Positions 48,664 through 57,885 of a stretch of DNA of 64,000 nucleotides are shown here, piece by piece. How positions within the stretch are numbered: position 1 is the stretch's first letter; every line of letters starts with the position of its first letter. The position numbers and the translations under genes were made by a program. The notes under the pieces are model-generated. The model saw nothing but the letters and a program-made list of their open reading frames with translations. It made no database searches and was not told the DNA's origin. The DNA is from Actinomadura atramentaria DSM 43919 (GTDB lineage Bacteria; Actinomycetota; Actinomycetes; Streptosporangiales; Streptosporangiaceae): NCBI RefSeq assembly GCF_000381885.1, contig NZ_KB907225.1, positions 81,837 through 145,836 on the forward strand, read 5' to 3'.

Positions 48664-49923
48664 GTGGGCGACGAGCGTTTCGCGGACGACTATCGGCGAA
48701 AGCGCCCGCCCGGCGCGCACAGCGAGGTCGTCACCGGGCCGGTCAGCGATTGGGCCACCGACTTCTCGCATCTCGATCCCGAGTGGGCGGCGGACCCTTA
48801 TCCGATCCAGGACGAGCTGCGGCAGCGCTGCCCCGTCGCGCATACCGAGCGGTTCGGCGGGGCCTGGCTGCCGACGCGTTATGAGGACGTCGCGGCCGTC
48901 GCCTACGACACCGACACGTTCACGTCGCGGGCGATCGTCATGAGCAACTTCCGGCCGTCGCCGGATCTGGCGCCGATCGGTCCGACGCCGCCCATCTCGT
49001 CCGATCCGCCTTTCCATCACGACGCGCGCAAGCTGCTGCTCCCCGCTTTCACGCGGTCGGCGGTCGCGCGGCTCGAGGACGCGACGCGCGCCTACTGCCA
49101 CACGCTCATCGACGAGTTCGAGGGGCGCGGCGACGTCGATGCGGCGCGCGACTACGCCCAGCACATTCCCGTCCGGGTCATCGCGGACATGCTCGGGTTC
49201 CCGCCGGAGGACGGCCCGCGTTTCCGAGAGTTCGTGGAAACCGTGCTGGAGGGCGTCAATCTTCCCCCGGCCGAACGCCTCGCGAAGATGGACAAGCTGT
49301 TCGACTACCTGCTCCAGCAGATCCACGACCATCTGGAGAATCCGCGCGACGACCTCACGACGTACCTGCTGAACGCGGAACTGTACGGCAGCAAACTCGC
49401 CCCGGCGCACGTCTCCGGAACGATGGCGCTGCTGCTGATCGCGGGCATCGACACGACGTGGAGCGCGATCGGCGCGTCCCTCTGGCATTTGGCCGGGACG
49501 CCGCGCGACCGCGAACGCCTCGTCGCCGAACCGAGCCTGATCCCCACCGCCGTCGAGGAGTTCCTGCGGGCGTACGCGCCGGTGACGATGGCGCGGCTCG
49601 TCCGCGAGGACACGCGCTGGCGCGGCGTGGACCTGCGCGCCGACGACTGGGTGCTGCTGTCGTTCCCCGCCGCCAACCGCGACCCGGCGCAGTTCGACCG
49701 GGCGGACGAGGTCGTCATCGACCGCGAGGTCAACCGGCACGCCGCGTTCGGCCTGGGCATCCACCGCTGCGTGGGGTCGCATCTGGCGCGGATGGAGATG
49801 CGCGTCGCGCTGGAGGTCTGGCTGGAGCGCGTCCCGTCGTTCGAGCTGGCCGATCCGGCGGCGGTGACGTGGTCGGGCGGCCAGGTGCGGGGCCCGCGGA
49901 CGCTACCGGTGCGAATCGGCTGA
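48664..49923 (+). CDS. Cytochrome P450
   Basis: 419 aa from a GTG one base after the ferredoxin stop. The I-helix is LLLIAGIDTTWSAIG, the K-helix Glu-x2-Arg is EEFLRAYAPVTMAR, and the heme loop FGLGIHRCVGSHLARME carries Cys369. It is a bacterial class I P450, electron partner ferredoxin beside it. The reductase is not in the window. The substrate is unknown. Confidence 0.95.
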   Translation: MGDERFADDYRRKRPPGAHSEVVTGPVSDWATDFSHLDPEWAADPYPIQDELRQRCPVAHTERFGGAWLPTRYEDVAAVAYDTDTFTSRAIVMSNFRPSPDLAPIGPTPPISSDPPFHHDARKLLLPAFTRSAVARLEDATRAYCHTLIDEFEGRGDVDAARDYAQHIPVRVIADMLGFPPEDGPRFREFVETVLEGVNLPPAERLAKMDKLFDYLLQQIHDHLENPRDDLTTYLLNAELYGSKLAPAHVSGTMALLLIAGIDTTWSAIGASLWHLAGTPRDRERLVAEPSLIPTAVEEFLRAYAPVTMARLVREDTRWRGVDLRADDWVLLSFPAANRDPAQFDRADEVVIDREVNRHAAFGLGIHRCVGSHLARMEMRVALEVWLERVPSFELADPAAVTWSGGQVRGPRTLPVRIG

Positions 49924-49949
49924 CGCGCCGTTGACCGGCTCCGCGCCGC

Positions 49950-49976
49950 CTTGATGTAATCAGTGCTCACATCAAG
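49950..49976. promoter_or_regulatory. Inverted repeat before the START-like gene
   Basis: CTTGATGT (49950-49957) and ACATCAAG (49969-49976) are perfect arms spaced by 11 bases, 16 bp upstream of the START-like gene's ATG. This resembles a TetR-family operator. Confidence 0.45.
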
Positions 49977-49992
49977 CCGGGATGAGGTGCCC

Positions 49993-50463
49993 ATGCGTCC
50001 GAGCCGACCCCTCGCCACGGGCCGCGTCGCCATCGACGCGGCCCCGTCCGCCGCCTACGCGGTCGTCAGCGACCCGCCGCTCATGGCGTCCTTCGCCGAG
50101 GAGGCGTTCCGCGCCGAATGGCTCGGCGGCATTCCCGGACCCGCCGTCGGCGCGCGTTTCCGCGGCCACAACCGCAACGGCCGCCGCCGCTGGTCGACGG
50201 TCTGCACCGTCACCCACGCCGAGCCCGGCCGCCGCTTCGGCTACGACGTCGACACCGCGTTCGGCCTGCCGATCTCCCACTGGCGCTACGACGTGGAACC
50301 CGCCGGCGACGGCTGCGTCGTCACCGAACGGGTCTGGCTCCGCGTCCCCCTCTGGTTCATCCCGCTCGCGATGCTCATCACGGGCGTCGTCAACCGCCCC
50401 GGCGCGAACAAACGCAACATCGCGACGACGCTGGACCGCCTCAAGACCCACCTGGAGAGCTAG
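49993..50463 (+). CDS. SRPBCC (START-like, polyketide cyclase type) protein
   Basis: 156 aa from the ATG at 49993 (GAGG upstream). The SRPBCC pattern is ATGRVAIDAAPSAAYAVVSDPPLMASFAEEAFRAEWLGG, WSTVCTVTHAEPGRRFGYDV and SHWRYDVEPAGDGCVVTERVWLR. Such folds bind hydrophobic ligands. It follows the P450 on the same strand by 69 bp and might bind the same ligand, but it has its own inverted repeat. A terminator follows. Confidence 0.85.
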   Translation: MRPSRPLATGRVAIDAAPSAAYAVVSDPPLMASFAEEAFRAEWLGGIPGPAVGARFRGHNRNGRRRWSTVCTVTHAEPGRRFGYDVDTAFGLPISHWRYDVEPAGDGCVVTERVWLRVPLWFIPLAMLITGVVNRPGANKRNIATTLDRLKTHLES

Positions 50464-50466
50464 CGC

Positions 50467-50489
50467 GCTTCCCCCGCGGGCGGGGAAGC
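50467..50489 (+). terminator. Rho-independent terminator after the START-like gene
   Basis: GCTTCCCC (50467-50474) pairs with GGGGAAGC (50482-50489) around a 7-base loop; a T-rich tract follows within a few bases. Confidence 0.8.
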
Positions 50490-50541
50490 AACATGGTTTT
50501 TACGTCGCGGAAATGTCGCAGGGGCAGGATTCCGAGCAGGT

Positions 50542-50559
50542 TGCTTAATCGATTAAGCA
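50542..50559. promoter_or_regulatory. LacI-type operator, perfect 18-bp palindrome
   Basis: TGCTTAATC-GATTAAGCA is a perfect palindrome centred on CG, the form of LacI-family operators, 18 bp before the amidohydrolase ATG. The LacI regulator gene is the last gene of the downstream operon. Confidence 0.75.
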
Positions 50560-50577
50560 CAGCTCAGGAGGTTGCCC

Positions 50578-51798
50578 ATGACCGTGGTGTTCGCGGGCGG
50601 GCTGTTCGTTCCCGTCCAGGACGGCGCCGAGCCGTTCGACGGTCATCTCGTGGTCGGGGACGACGGGCGGGTCGTCGCGGCGGGGCCGGGCGCGCCACCG
50701 CCCGGCGGCGGCGAGGTCGTCGACCTCGGCGGGCGGATCGTCGTCCCCGGGTTCGTGTCCGCGCACTCGCATCTGTGGCAGTCGGTGCATCGCGGGGTCG
50801 CGGACGGGTGCGGGACGTACGCGTGGATCGACCGCCTCCACAAGCGGCGCGGCCCCGCGATGACCGAGGAGACCATGTACGCCGCGACGCTGCACGGCGG
50901 CGCGGACCTGCTGCGGCACGGCGTCACGACCGTCTGCAACCACACGCACGACTTCGGGCGCGGCGCGGACGGGCAGTGGCGCGCGGTGTTCGACCTGCCG
51001 CAGCGCACCGTGTACGCGTTCAGCTCGACCCGCTGGGCGACCGCCGCCGAGCGGACCGAGGGGATACGGCGCTTCCGCGAGCTGACCGAGGGCGTCGACG
51101 ACCCGCGCGTCCTCGGGTACGCCGTCAACACGACGGGCGTGCTGGACCCGGCCGAGATGCGCAAGGAGTCGGCGCTGCTGCGCGAGTACGGGTTCGCGCA
51201 GCACGCCCACTACCTGGAGGACCCGTCGGCCGCGGACCGGCAGCGCGCCGAGTGGCCGCTGCTGCTCGACGGCGACCGCGTCGGCCCGGACGCGGTGTTC
51301 GCGCACTTCGTCCACACGACCGACGAGATCGTGCGGACGGCCGGGCGGCTCGGCGCGGCGATGGCGTGGAACCCGCTGTCCAACGGGCGGCTCGGGTCGG
51401 GCGTGCCGGACGTCGCCGCGTGCCGCGCGGCCGGGATGCGCGTCGGCCTCGGCCTGGACGGGCAGGCCAGCGCGGACGTCGCCGACCCCTTCCAGAACAT
51501 GCGCACCGGCCTGTACCTGCTGCGCGCCGCCGCCCGGGACGCGGCGGCGATGAGCGCCCGGGAGGTCCTGCGCGCCCACACACTCGGGGCGGCCGAGGTG
51601 CTGGGCGTCCAGGCCGACGTCGGCAGCCTCGAACCCGGCAAGTACGCCGACTTCGCGGTGCTCGACCCGGAGCGGCCGAGCACCGGCCCCGTCGGCGAGG
51701 ACGTGTACGCGCACACCGTCCTCGCGCTGTCCGCCGCCAACATCAGCGCGGTCCACGTCGGCGGCGTCCGCGTCGCGACCGGGCCGCTCGGTTCCTGA
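50578..51798 (+). CDS. Amidohydrolase (cytosine/guanine deaminase-like)
   Basis: 406 aa from the ATG at 50578 with AGGAGG six bases upstream. The TIM-barrel metal site is VPGFVSAHSHLWQS (His-x-His), with VCNHTHDFGRG, FVHTTDEIV and LGLDGQASADVADPF following in order. The N- and C-terminal beta strands (LGGRIVVPGF, LEPGKYADFAVLDP) are those of SsnA/TrzN-type deaminases. It probably deaminates or dechlorinates a heterocycle such as a purine or triazine; exact substrate unknown. First gene of the LacI-controlled operon. Confidence 0.88.
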   Translation: MTVVFAGGLFVPVQDGAEPFDGHLVVGDDGRVVAAGPGAPPPGGGEVVDLGGRIVVPGFVSAHSHLWQSVHRGVADGCGTYAWIDRLHKRRGPAMTEETMYAATLHGGADLLRHGVTTVCNHTHDFGRGADGQWRAVFDLPQRTVYAFSSTRWATAAERTEGIRRFRELTEGVDDPRVLGYAVNTTGVLDPAEMRKESALLREYGFAQHAHYLEDPSAADRQRAEWPLLLDGDRVGPDAVFAHFVHTTDEIVRTAGRLGAAMAWNPLSNGRLGSGVPDVAACRAAGMRVGLGLDGQASADVADPFQNMRTGLYLLRAAARDAAAMSAREVLRAHTLGAAEVLGVQADVGSLEPGKYADFAVLDPERPSTGPVGEDVYAHTVLALSAANISAVHVGGVRVATGPLGS

Positions 51799-51810
51799 CC
51801 AGGGAGAAGC

Positions 51811-53214
51811 ATGCACGCCATCGACGCCCTCTGCGACCGCCTCGGCGGGATCGAGCACTCGCGCGACCCCCGGCGGCTGCGCGCGGGCAGCCGCGACCGG
51901 TTCGCGCAGAGCCCCGTCCTGCGGGACCTGCTGCACGGCCGCACCGCCGACGTGATCATCGCGCCGCGCACCAAGGACGAGCTGCGCGCCGCCGTCGCGG
52001 CGTGCGCGCGGCACCGCGTGCCGATCACGGTGCGCGGCGCGGGCAGCGGCCAGTTCGGGCAGGGCGTGCCGCTGAGCGGCGGCGCGGTCGTGGACGTCAC
52101 CGGGGTGGCCGGGGTCGTCGGCTGGACGGGCGCGGGCGTCCCGACGGGCGTCCGCGCGCTCGCAGGCACGGTCGTCGCCGACATCGACGCCGCGACGCGC
52201 CCGGACGGCTGGGAGCTGCGCATGCACCCGTCCACGGCGCGGCAGGCGACGGTCGGCGGCTACATCGCGGGCGGCCACGCCGGGATCGGGAGCTGCCAGT
52301 GGGGCATCCTGCGCGACACCGGCAACATCACCGCGCTGGAGGTGATGACGGTCGAGGAGGAGCCGCGCCTGGTCGAGCTGACGGGCCGCGACGTCAACAC
52401 CGTCCACCACGCCTACGGCGCGAACGGGATCATCACCGAGGTCGAGCTGCCGGTCGCGCCCGCGTGGGAGTGGACGGAGCTGGTCGTGTCGTTCCCCGAC
52501 TTCGCGCGGGCCGCGCGGTTCTCGGTGGACGTCTGCACCAGCGACGGCGTGCTGAAGAAGGTCGTGTCGCCGCACGCGCACCCGCTGCCGAGGTACTTCC
52601 CCGACCTCGCGCCGTTCGTCCCGGACGGGCACGCGATGGTGCTGCTGCTGGCGGCGGCGCAGTCGCTGCCGAACGTCGAGGACCTGGTCCACGAGAACGG
52701 CGGCGAGATCCGCTACCGGTGCCGCGAGGGCGAGGGCGTGTACGGGGCTCCGCTGTACGAGTTCACGTGGGGCCACTCGATGATGCACTACCAGCGCGTG
52801 GACCGTTCCCTCATCGGGCTGCTCGCGCTGTACCCGCACGACGGCCTCCACGAGTCGATCATGCGCGTCCACCACGACTTCGCCGACCTCGGGCCGCTGC
52901 ACCTGGAGATGAAGCGGATCGACGGCGGCCTGTCCGCGCAGGGCTCCCCCGTCTTCTCCTACCAGGGGCGCGCGCACCTCGCCGAGACCACCGCGCGCCT
53001 GCAGGACGCGGGCCTCGCCATCGCCAACACCCACACCCCCGTCCTCAGCGCGAGCGGGATGAAGCCGTGGGGCGGGAAGGAGGCCGCGTTCAAGCGCGAG
53101 TTCGACCCGTACGGCCTGCTCGCCCAGGGCAAGGCCGACGCGTCGGCGCCCGCGGACGTGTCCGAGTCCACGGCCCTGCCGAACTCCGGCTGGTCCTACC
53201 GCCTCAGCCGCTAG
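51811..53214 (+). CDS. FAD-binding oxidoreductase (FAD_binding_4/PCMH)
   Basis: 467 aa. The PCMH FAD site is VIIAPRTKDELRAAVAACARHRVPITVRGAGSGQFGQGVPLSGGAVVDVTG and GGYIAGGHAGIGSCQWG. The C-terminal half is the substrate cap and ends FDPYGLLAQGK. It oxidises a C-N or C-O bond. It starts 12 bp after the amidohydrolase stop with GGGAGAA. Cytokinin or nicotine-type oxidase activity is a possibility only. Confidence 0.87.
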   Translation: MHAIDALCDRLGGIEHSRDPRRLRAGSRDRFAQSPVLRDLLHGRTADVIIAPRTKDELRAAVAACARHRVPITVRGAGSGQFGQGVPLSGGAVVDVTGVAGVVGWTGAGVPTGVRALAGTVVADIDAATRPDGWELRMHPSTARQATVGGYIAGGHAGIGSCQWGILRDTGNITALEVMTVEEEPRLVELTGRDVNTVHHAYGANGIITEVELPVAPAWEWTELVVSFPDFARAARFSVDVCTSDGVLKKVVSPHAHPLPRYFPDLAPFVPDGHAMVLLLAAAQSLPNVEDLVHENGGEIRYRCREGEGVYGAPLYEFTWGHSMMHYQRVDRSLIGLLALYPHDGLHESIMRVHHDFADLGPLHLEMKRIDGGLSAQGSPVFSYQGRAHLAETTARLQDAGLAIANTHTPVLSASGMKPWGGKEAAFKREFDPYGLLAQGKADASAPADVSESTALPNSGWSYRLSR

Positions 53215-53237
53215 ACCCCCCGAAAGGACCCATCGTC

Positions 53238-54260
53238 ATGCACTCACGCCGCGACTTCCTCCGTCTCGCCGGACTCGGCGGCGCGGCCGTCGCCGGGGCC
53301 GGGCTCCTGTCCGCCTGCGGCGGCGGGTCCGGCGGCTCCGGCCGCGGCCGGGCCATGCAGCTCGGCTGGATCAAGAACGCCCAGTTCGCCGGCGAGTACT
53401 TCGCGCTGGAGAAGGGCTACTACGGCGATCTCGGCGTCACGCTCGTCGCGGGCGGCGCGGCGGGCACCAGCGCCGAGGCCGCCCTGGACACCGGGAAGGC
53501 GTGGGTGGGGACGAGCACCCCGCAGAACGCCGCGCCCGCGATCAGGAAGGGCGTGCCGGTGGTGATCGTCGGCGCGGTGCTCGCGACGAGCCCGATGTGC
53601 ATCGTCTCGCCCGCCGCCGAGCCGCTGGACGCGCCGAAGGACCTCGTCGGGAAGAAGGTCGGCGTCGCCGACCACAACGTGCCGGTGGTCACGGCGCTGC
53701 TCAAGGCCAACGGCGTCGACCCGGGGTCGGTGACGATCGTGCCGGTGCAGTTCGACCCGACGCCGCTGGCGTCCGGGCAGGTGGACGCGTGGTCGGGGTT
53801 CATCACCAACGAACCGGTCTCGCTGCGGATGAAGGGCTTCGAGACGCACTCGTTCATGTACGCCGACCACGGGCTGCGGATGTGCGCGCAGACGTTCGTC
53901 GTCGCCCGCGACACGCTGAAGAAGGAGCGCGACGCCGTCAAGGCGTACCTCACCGCCGAGATCAAGGGCTGGAAGGACGCCCTCGCGGACCCGGCGGGCG
54001 GCGCGCGGCTCGCCGTCGCCAAGTACGGCGCGGACCAGCACCTCGACCAGGCGCAGCAGACCGCGCTGCTCAAGGCGACCGTCCCGCTCGTCGCGACCGC
54101 CGAGACCAAGCGGAACGGCCTGTTCACCCTGTCGGACGCGCTGATGAACGACACCGTCGCGGCGCTGCGGCGCAGCGGCACCGACATCGGCGTCGAGGAG
54201 CTGTTCGACCCGTCCCCGCTCCGCGAGATCTACGCGGCCGACGCCGCGTTGAAGTCGTGA
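53238..54260 (+). CDS. NMT1/THI5-like ABC substrate-binding lipoprotein
   Basis: 340 aa with a Tat and lipoprotein signal (HSRRDFLRLAGLGG, then LLSACGGG). The periplasmic-binding fold has the NMT1-like pattern: LGWIKNAQFAGEYFALEKGYY, PKDLVGKKVGVADHNVPVVTALL and PLASGQVDAWSGFITNEPVSL. Relatives bind pyrimidine, riboflavin precursors or sulfonates. It overlaps the first permease gene by 4 bases. Confidence 0.9.
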   Translation: MHSRRDFLRLAGLGGAAVAGAGLLSACGGGSGGSGRGRAMQLGWIKNAQFAGEYFALEKGYYGDLGVTLVAGGAAGTSAEAALDTGKAWVGTSTPQNAAPAIRKGVPVVIVGAVLATSPMCIVSPAAEPLDAPKDLVGKKVGVADHNVPVVTALLKANGVDPGSVTIVPVQFDPTPLASGQVDAWSGFITNEPVSLRMKGFETHSFMYADHGLRMCAQTFVVARDTLKKERDAVKAYLTAEIKGWKDALADPAGGARLAVAKYGADQHLDQAQQTALLKATVPLVATAETKRNGLFTLSDALMNDTVAALRRSGTDIGVEELFDPSPLREIYAADAALKS

Positions 54261-55027
54261 CGGCCCGGCGCGTCGGCGGCGCCGCCGGGGTCCTCGCGCT
54301 CGTCGCCGCGTGGTGGATCGCCGCCGTGACCGTGTTCCGCTCGACCGGGACGGTGCCGAGCCCCTGGACGGTCCTGGCGTCCGTCCGGCACGACGGCTGG
54401 GCGCTGTACGGCCCGAACCTCGGCGTCACGGCGGCGGGCGCGGCGAAGGGGTTCCTGTGGGGCAACGGCACGGCCGTCGCGCTCGCGCTGCTCGTCGCGC
54501 TGCTGCCCCGGCTCGAACCGCTCGCCACGCAGCTCGCCGTGCTCAGCTACTGCACACCGCTGCTGGCGCTCGGCCCGATCGTGCTCGTGGTGTTCGGCGG
54601 GCGCACCCCGACGGTGTTCCTGGCCGCCGTGTCGGTGTTCTTCACCTCGATGGTCGGGACGCTCGCCGGGCTGCGGTCCGCCGACCGGGCCGGGCTCGAC
54701 CTCGTCACCGCGTGCGGCGGCGGGCGCTGGCAGCGGCTCGTCCGCGTCCAGGCGATCGCGGCGCTGCCCGGCGTCGTCGGCGCGCTGAAGATCGCCGCCC
54801 CGGCGGCGGTGCTCGGCGCGATCCTCGGCGAGTACCTGGGCGGCGTGGACAGCGGCGTCGGCGTCGCGCTCACCGCCGCGCAGGCCGCCTACGACGTCCC
54901 GCGCACCTGGGGGATGGCGCTCGCGGCGGGCGCGCTGGCGGGCGCCGGGTACCTGCTGGCCGCGCTGCTCGGCCGCGCCACCGACCGCCTGCTGTACGGG
55001 CCGCGCCGGCGGGAGGCCGCCGCGTGA
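54257..55027 (+). CDS. ABC transporter permease (SsuC/RibX-like), first
   Basis: 256 aa from the GTG overlapping the binding-protein stop. About six membrane helices; the EAA loop is GLDLVTACGGGRWQRLVRVQAIAALPGVVGALKIAAPAAVLGAIL. Pairs with the next permease. Confidence 0.88.
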   Translation: MTARRVGGAAGVLALVAAWWIAAVTVFRSTGTVPSPWTVLASVRHDGWALYGPNLGVTAAGAAKGFLWGNGTAVALALLVALLPRLEPLATQLAVLSYCTPLLALGPIVLVVFGGRTPTVFLAAVSVFFTSMVGTLAGLRSADRAGLDLVTACGGGRWQRLVRVQAIAALPGVVGALKIAAPAAVLGAILGEYLGGVDSGVGVALTAAQAAYDVPRTWGMALAAGALAGAGYLLAALLGRATDRLLYGPRRREAAA

Positions 55028-55785
55028 CCGCCGTGCTGCGCTTCCTCGGGTCCACGCTGCTCGCCGCGGTGCTCGTCGTCGTGCTGTGGACGGCGTTCCT
55101 GCTGGCGTTCCCGCAGATCGGGCCGCGCGTCGGCAAGACGCCGCTCGACGTGTGGACGTACCTGTCGGTCGCCGAGAATCGCGGCCCCGTCCTGTCCGGG
55201 CTCGGGACGACGCTCGCCGACGCCGCGACCGGCTTCGCCGCCGGGATGTGCGCCGCGCTCGCCGCCGCCGCGCTGTCGCTGCTGTGGCGCGGGTTCGCGC
55301 ACACCGCCGTGCCCGTCGCGACGCTGCTGCGGTCGATCCCGCTCGTCACGATGACGCCGCTGGTCGTGCTCGTCGTCGGGCGCGGCACCGCGGCCGTCGC
55401 CGTCATGGGCGGGCTCGTGGTGTTCTTCCCGGCGTTCGTCGTCGTCACCGCCGCGCTGCGGGACGCGCCCGCGCAGGCGCTCGACCTGGTCCGCGCCTAC
55501 GGCGGCGGGCGCGGGACCGCGCTGCGCAGGGTCGCGCTGCCGTGGGCCGTGCCCGCGCTGTTCGCGGCGGCGCGGATCTCGGTGCCGGGCGCGCTCGTCG
55601 GCGCGCTCATCGCCGAGTGGCTCGGCACCGGGAAGGGGCTCGGCTCCGCCATGATCAGGGCGATCCCGCTGTACGACTACGATCGGCTCTGGGCCTCGAT
55701 CGTCGCGGTGACCGCCGCGTCGATCCTGGTGTACGCGCTCGTCGGGGCGCTGGAACGCCTCGTCGCCGACCGCCTCGGCCAGTGA
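55024..55785 (+). CDS. ABC transporter permease (SsuC/RibX-like), second
   Basis: 253 aa from a GTG overlapping the previous stop. About six membrane helices with the EAA loop ALDLVRAYGGGRGTALRRVALPWAVPALFAAARISVPGALVGALIAEWL. Together with the first permease it forms the channel. No nucleotide-binding protein follows; the LacI gene comes next. Confidence 0.88.
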   Translation: MTAVLRFLGSTLLAAVLVVVLWTAFLLAFPQIGPRVGKTPLDVWTYLSVAENRGPVLSGLGTTLADAATGFAAGMCAALAAAALSLLWRGFAHTAVPVATLLRSIPLVTMTPLVVLVVGRGTAAVAVMGGLVVFFPAFVVVTAALRDAPAQALDLVRAYGGGRGTALRRVALPWAVPALFAAARISVPGALVGALIAEWLGTGKGLGSAMIRAIPLYDYDRLWASIVAVTAASILVYALVGALERLVADRLGQ

Positions 55786-55792
55786 GGGAGCC

Positions 55793-56782
55793 ATGACCGG
55801 CAAGCCGACGATGCGGGACGTCGCCCGCGCCGCCGGGGTCTCCGCCGCGAGCGTGTCGCTCGCGCTCAACAACAAGGGGCGGCTCGACGCGGCCACCCGC
55901 GACCGCATCATCGCCGCCGCCGAACGCCTCGGCTACCAGGTCCACCGGGAGGCGCGGGCGCTGCGCACCGGCCGGACGATGAGCCTCGGCCTCATCACCT
56001 CGCTCCCCGCCGACCAGGCCGGGGACCTCGACAGCCGCCTCGACTGGTACACCCGGACGGCGTTCGCGGCGGCGGGCGCGTCGCTGCGCGAGGGGTACGC
56101 GCTCGTGCTCGTCCCGCCCGACGACCAGCGCGGCCGGGCGCGGTCGCTGGCCGTGGACGGCGCGCTGCTCATCGACCCCGACCCCGGCGACGGGCTGCTG
56201 GACGACCTGCGGGCGCGCGGCCTGCCGACGGTGGTGCTCGGCGGGGCCGACCCCGGCGTCGCGTCCGCGTCGCTGGACCGGCGCGCGGCCGTCGCGCTGG
56301 CGATGTCGCACCTTCTCGCGGCGGGCGCGCGCGTCCCCGCGCTGCTCGTGGACGGCAGCGGGCGGCAGACCGCCGCCGGAACCCGCGACGCGTACCTGGA
56401 CTGGTGCCGCGACGCCGGGCTGGAACCGCTCGTCGCGACCGCCGACCTCGCCGCGCCGGGCGGGCGGACCCGCGCCGGGCAGCGCGCGTTCGGGGACCTG
56501 CTCGCGGCGCGGCCCGACGTGGACGGGGTGTACGCCCCGCTGGACTCGCTCGCGGCGGGCGTCCTCGCGGCGGCGCGCGAGCGGGGCGTCGCGGTCCCCG
56601 GCGCCCTGCGCGTCGTCACCGCGGACGGGCCGGTGGCCCGGCACGCCGACCCGCCGCTGACCGCGATCGACACGCGCCGCGAGGAGCAGGCCGTCGCGGC
56701 GGTCCGGATGCTGATCAGCGAGCTGCGGACGGGCGTCCGCGCGCCGAGCGAGGTGTTCACGCCCGCGCTCGTCGTCCGCTGA
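55793..56782 (+). CDS. LacI-family transcriptional regulator
   Basis: 329 aa. The HTH is TMRDVARAAGVSAASVSLALNNKGRLDAATRDRIIAAAERLGY, followed by the ligand-binding domain (GALLIDPDPGDGLLDDLRARGLPTVVLGG). It lies at the end of the amidohydrolase operon, 7 bp after the permease, and should bind the palindrome at 50542-50559. Its ligand is likely the transported substrate or a product. Confidence 0.92.
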   Translation: MTGKPTMRDVARAAGVSAASVSLALNNKGRLDAATRDRIIAAAERLGYQVHREARALRTGRTMSLGLITSLPADQAGDLDSRLDWYTRTAFAAAGASLREGYALVLVPPDDQRGRARSLAVDGALLIDPDPGDGLLDDLRARGLPTVVLGGADPGVASASLDRRAAVALAMSHLLAAGARVPALLVDGSGRQTAAGTRDAYLDWCRDAGLEPLVATADLAAPGGRTRAGQRAFGDLLAARPDVDGVYAPLDSLAAGVLAAARERGVAVPGALRVVTADGPVARHADPPLTAIDTRREEQAVAAVRMLISELRTGVRAPSEVFTPALVVR

Positions 56783-56846
56783 CGGGGCGCGGCACCCGCG
56801 CGCGTTGCGTACGGTGAAAGGCGGTTTCGCGAAGAAAGGGACGATC

Positions 56847-57875
56847 ATGGTTCACGTCGCCGCCGACGACCGGTACGACCGGCTGCCCTACCACCGGTGC
56901 GGGCGCAGCGGGCTGCGGCTGCCCGCGATCTCGCTCGGGCTGTGGCACAACTTCGGCGACGACCGGCCGCTGGAGACGCAGCGGGCGATCCTGCGGCGCG
57001 CGTTCGACCTCGGCGTCACGCACTTCGACCTGGCCGACAACTACGGGCCGCCGCCGGGTTCGGCGGAGAAGAACTTCGGCCGGATCTTCCGGGAGGACTT
57101 CGCCGCGTACCGGGACGAGATCGTCCTGTCCACGAAGGCCGGGTACGACATGTGGCCCGGCCCGTACGGCGAGTGGGGCTCGCGCAAGCACCTGCTCTCC
57201 GGTTTGGATCGTTCCCTTCAGCGGATGGGCGTCGAGTACGTCGACATCTTCTACAGCCACCGCTTCGACCCCGACACCCCGCTCGAAGAGACGATGGGCG
57301 CGCTCGACCACGCCGTCCGCTCCGGCAAGGCGCTGTACGCGGGCATCTCGTCGTACTCGCCGGAGAACACCGTCCGCGCCGCCGCGATCCTGCGGGAGAT
57401 GGGCACGCCGCTGCTCATCCACCAGCCGTCGTACTCGATGCTGAACCGCTGGATCGAGCAGGACCTGCTGGACGTCCTGGACCGCGCGGGCGTCGGCTGC
57501 ATCCCCTTCTCCCCGCTCGCGCAGGGGATGCTCACCGACAAGTACCTGGACGGCGTCCCCGCCGGATCGCGCGCCGCGCAGGGCAAGTCGCTGTCGCCCG
57601 ACTGGCTGACGGACGAGACGCTGGCGCACGTCCGCGCCCTCGACGGCATCGCCCGCGAGCGCGGCCAGAGCCTCGCGCAGCTCGCCATCGCGTGGGCGCT
57701 GCGCGACCGCCGGGTCACGTCGGTGCTGATCGGCGCGAGCAGCGTCGCGCAGCTGGAGGAGAGCCTGGCCGCCGCGACCGCGCCCCCGCTCACCGGCGAC
57801 GAGCTGGCCGCGATCGACCGGCACGCCGTCGAGGCGGGCGTCAACATCTGGGCGCGGTCCAGCGAGGCGCGCTGA
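56847..57875 (+). CDS. Aldo/keto reductase (YghZ-like)
   Basis: 342 aa from the ATG at 56847, with GAAAGGG upstream. Catalytic residues of the AKR14-type family are seen: THFDLADNYGPPPGSAE (Asp and Tyr), STKAGYDMWPGPYGEWGSRKHLL (Lys) and YVDIFYSHRFDPDTPLEETM. The YghZ family reduces L-glyceraldehyde-3-phosphate and methylglyoxal with NADPH. It follows the LacI gene by 64 bp on the same strand; membership of that operon is unclear. Confidence 0.92.
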   Translation: MVHVAADDRYDRLPYHRCGRSGLRLPAISLGLWHNFGDDRPLETQRAILRRAFDLGVTHFDLADNYGPPPGSAEKNFGRIFREDFAAYRDEIVLSTKAGYDMWPGPYGEWGSRKHLLSGLDRSLQRMGVEYVDIFYSHRFDPDTPLEETMGALDHAVRSGKALYAGISSYSPENTVRAAAILREMGTPLLIHQPSYSMLNRWIEQDLLDVLDRAGVGCIPFSPLAQGMLTDKYLDGVPAGSRAAQGKSLSPDWLTDETLAHVRALDGIARERGQSLAQLAIAWALRDRRVTSVLIGASSVAQLEESLAAATAPPLTGDELAAIDRHAVEAGVNIWARSSEAR

Positions 57876-57885
57876 GCCGGACGCG

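Noticed and set aside
50545..53034. Long minus-strand frame across the amidohydrolase and FAD oxidoreductase genes
   Set aside because: Arg/His/Val-rich low-complexity translation and no ribosome site; the plus-strand genes have clear families, overlaps and ribosome sites.
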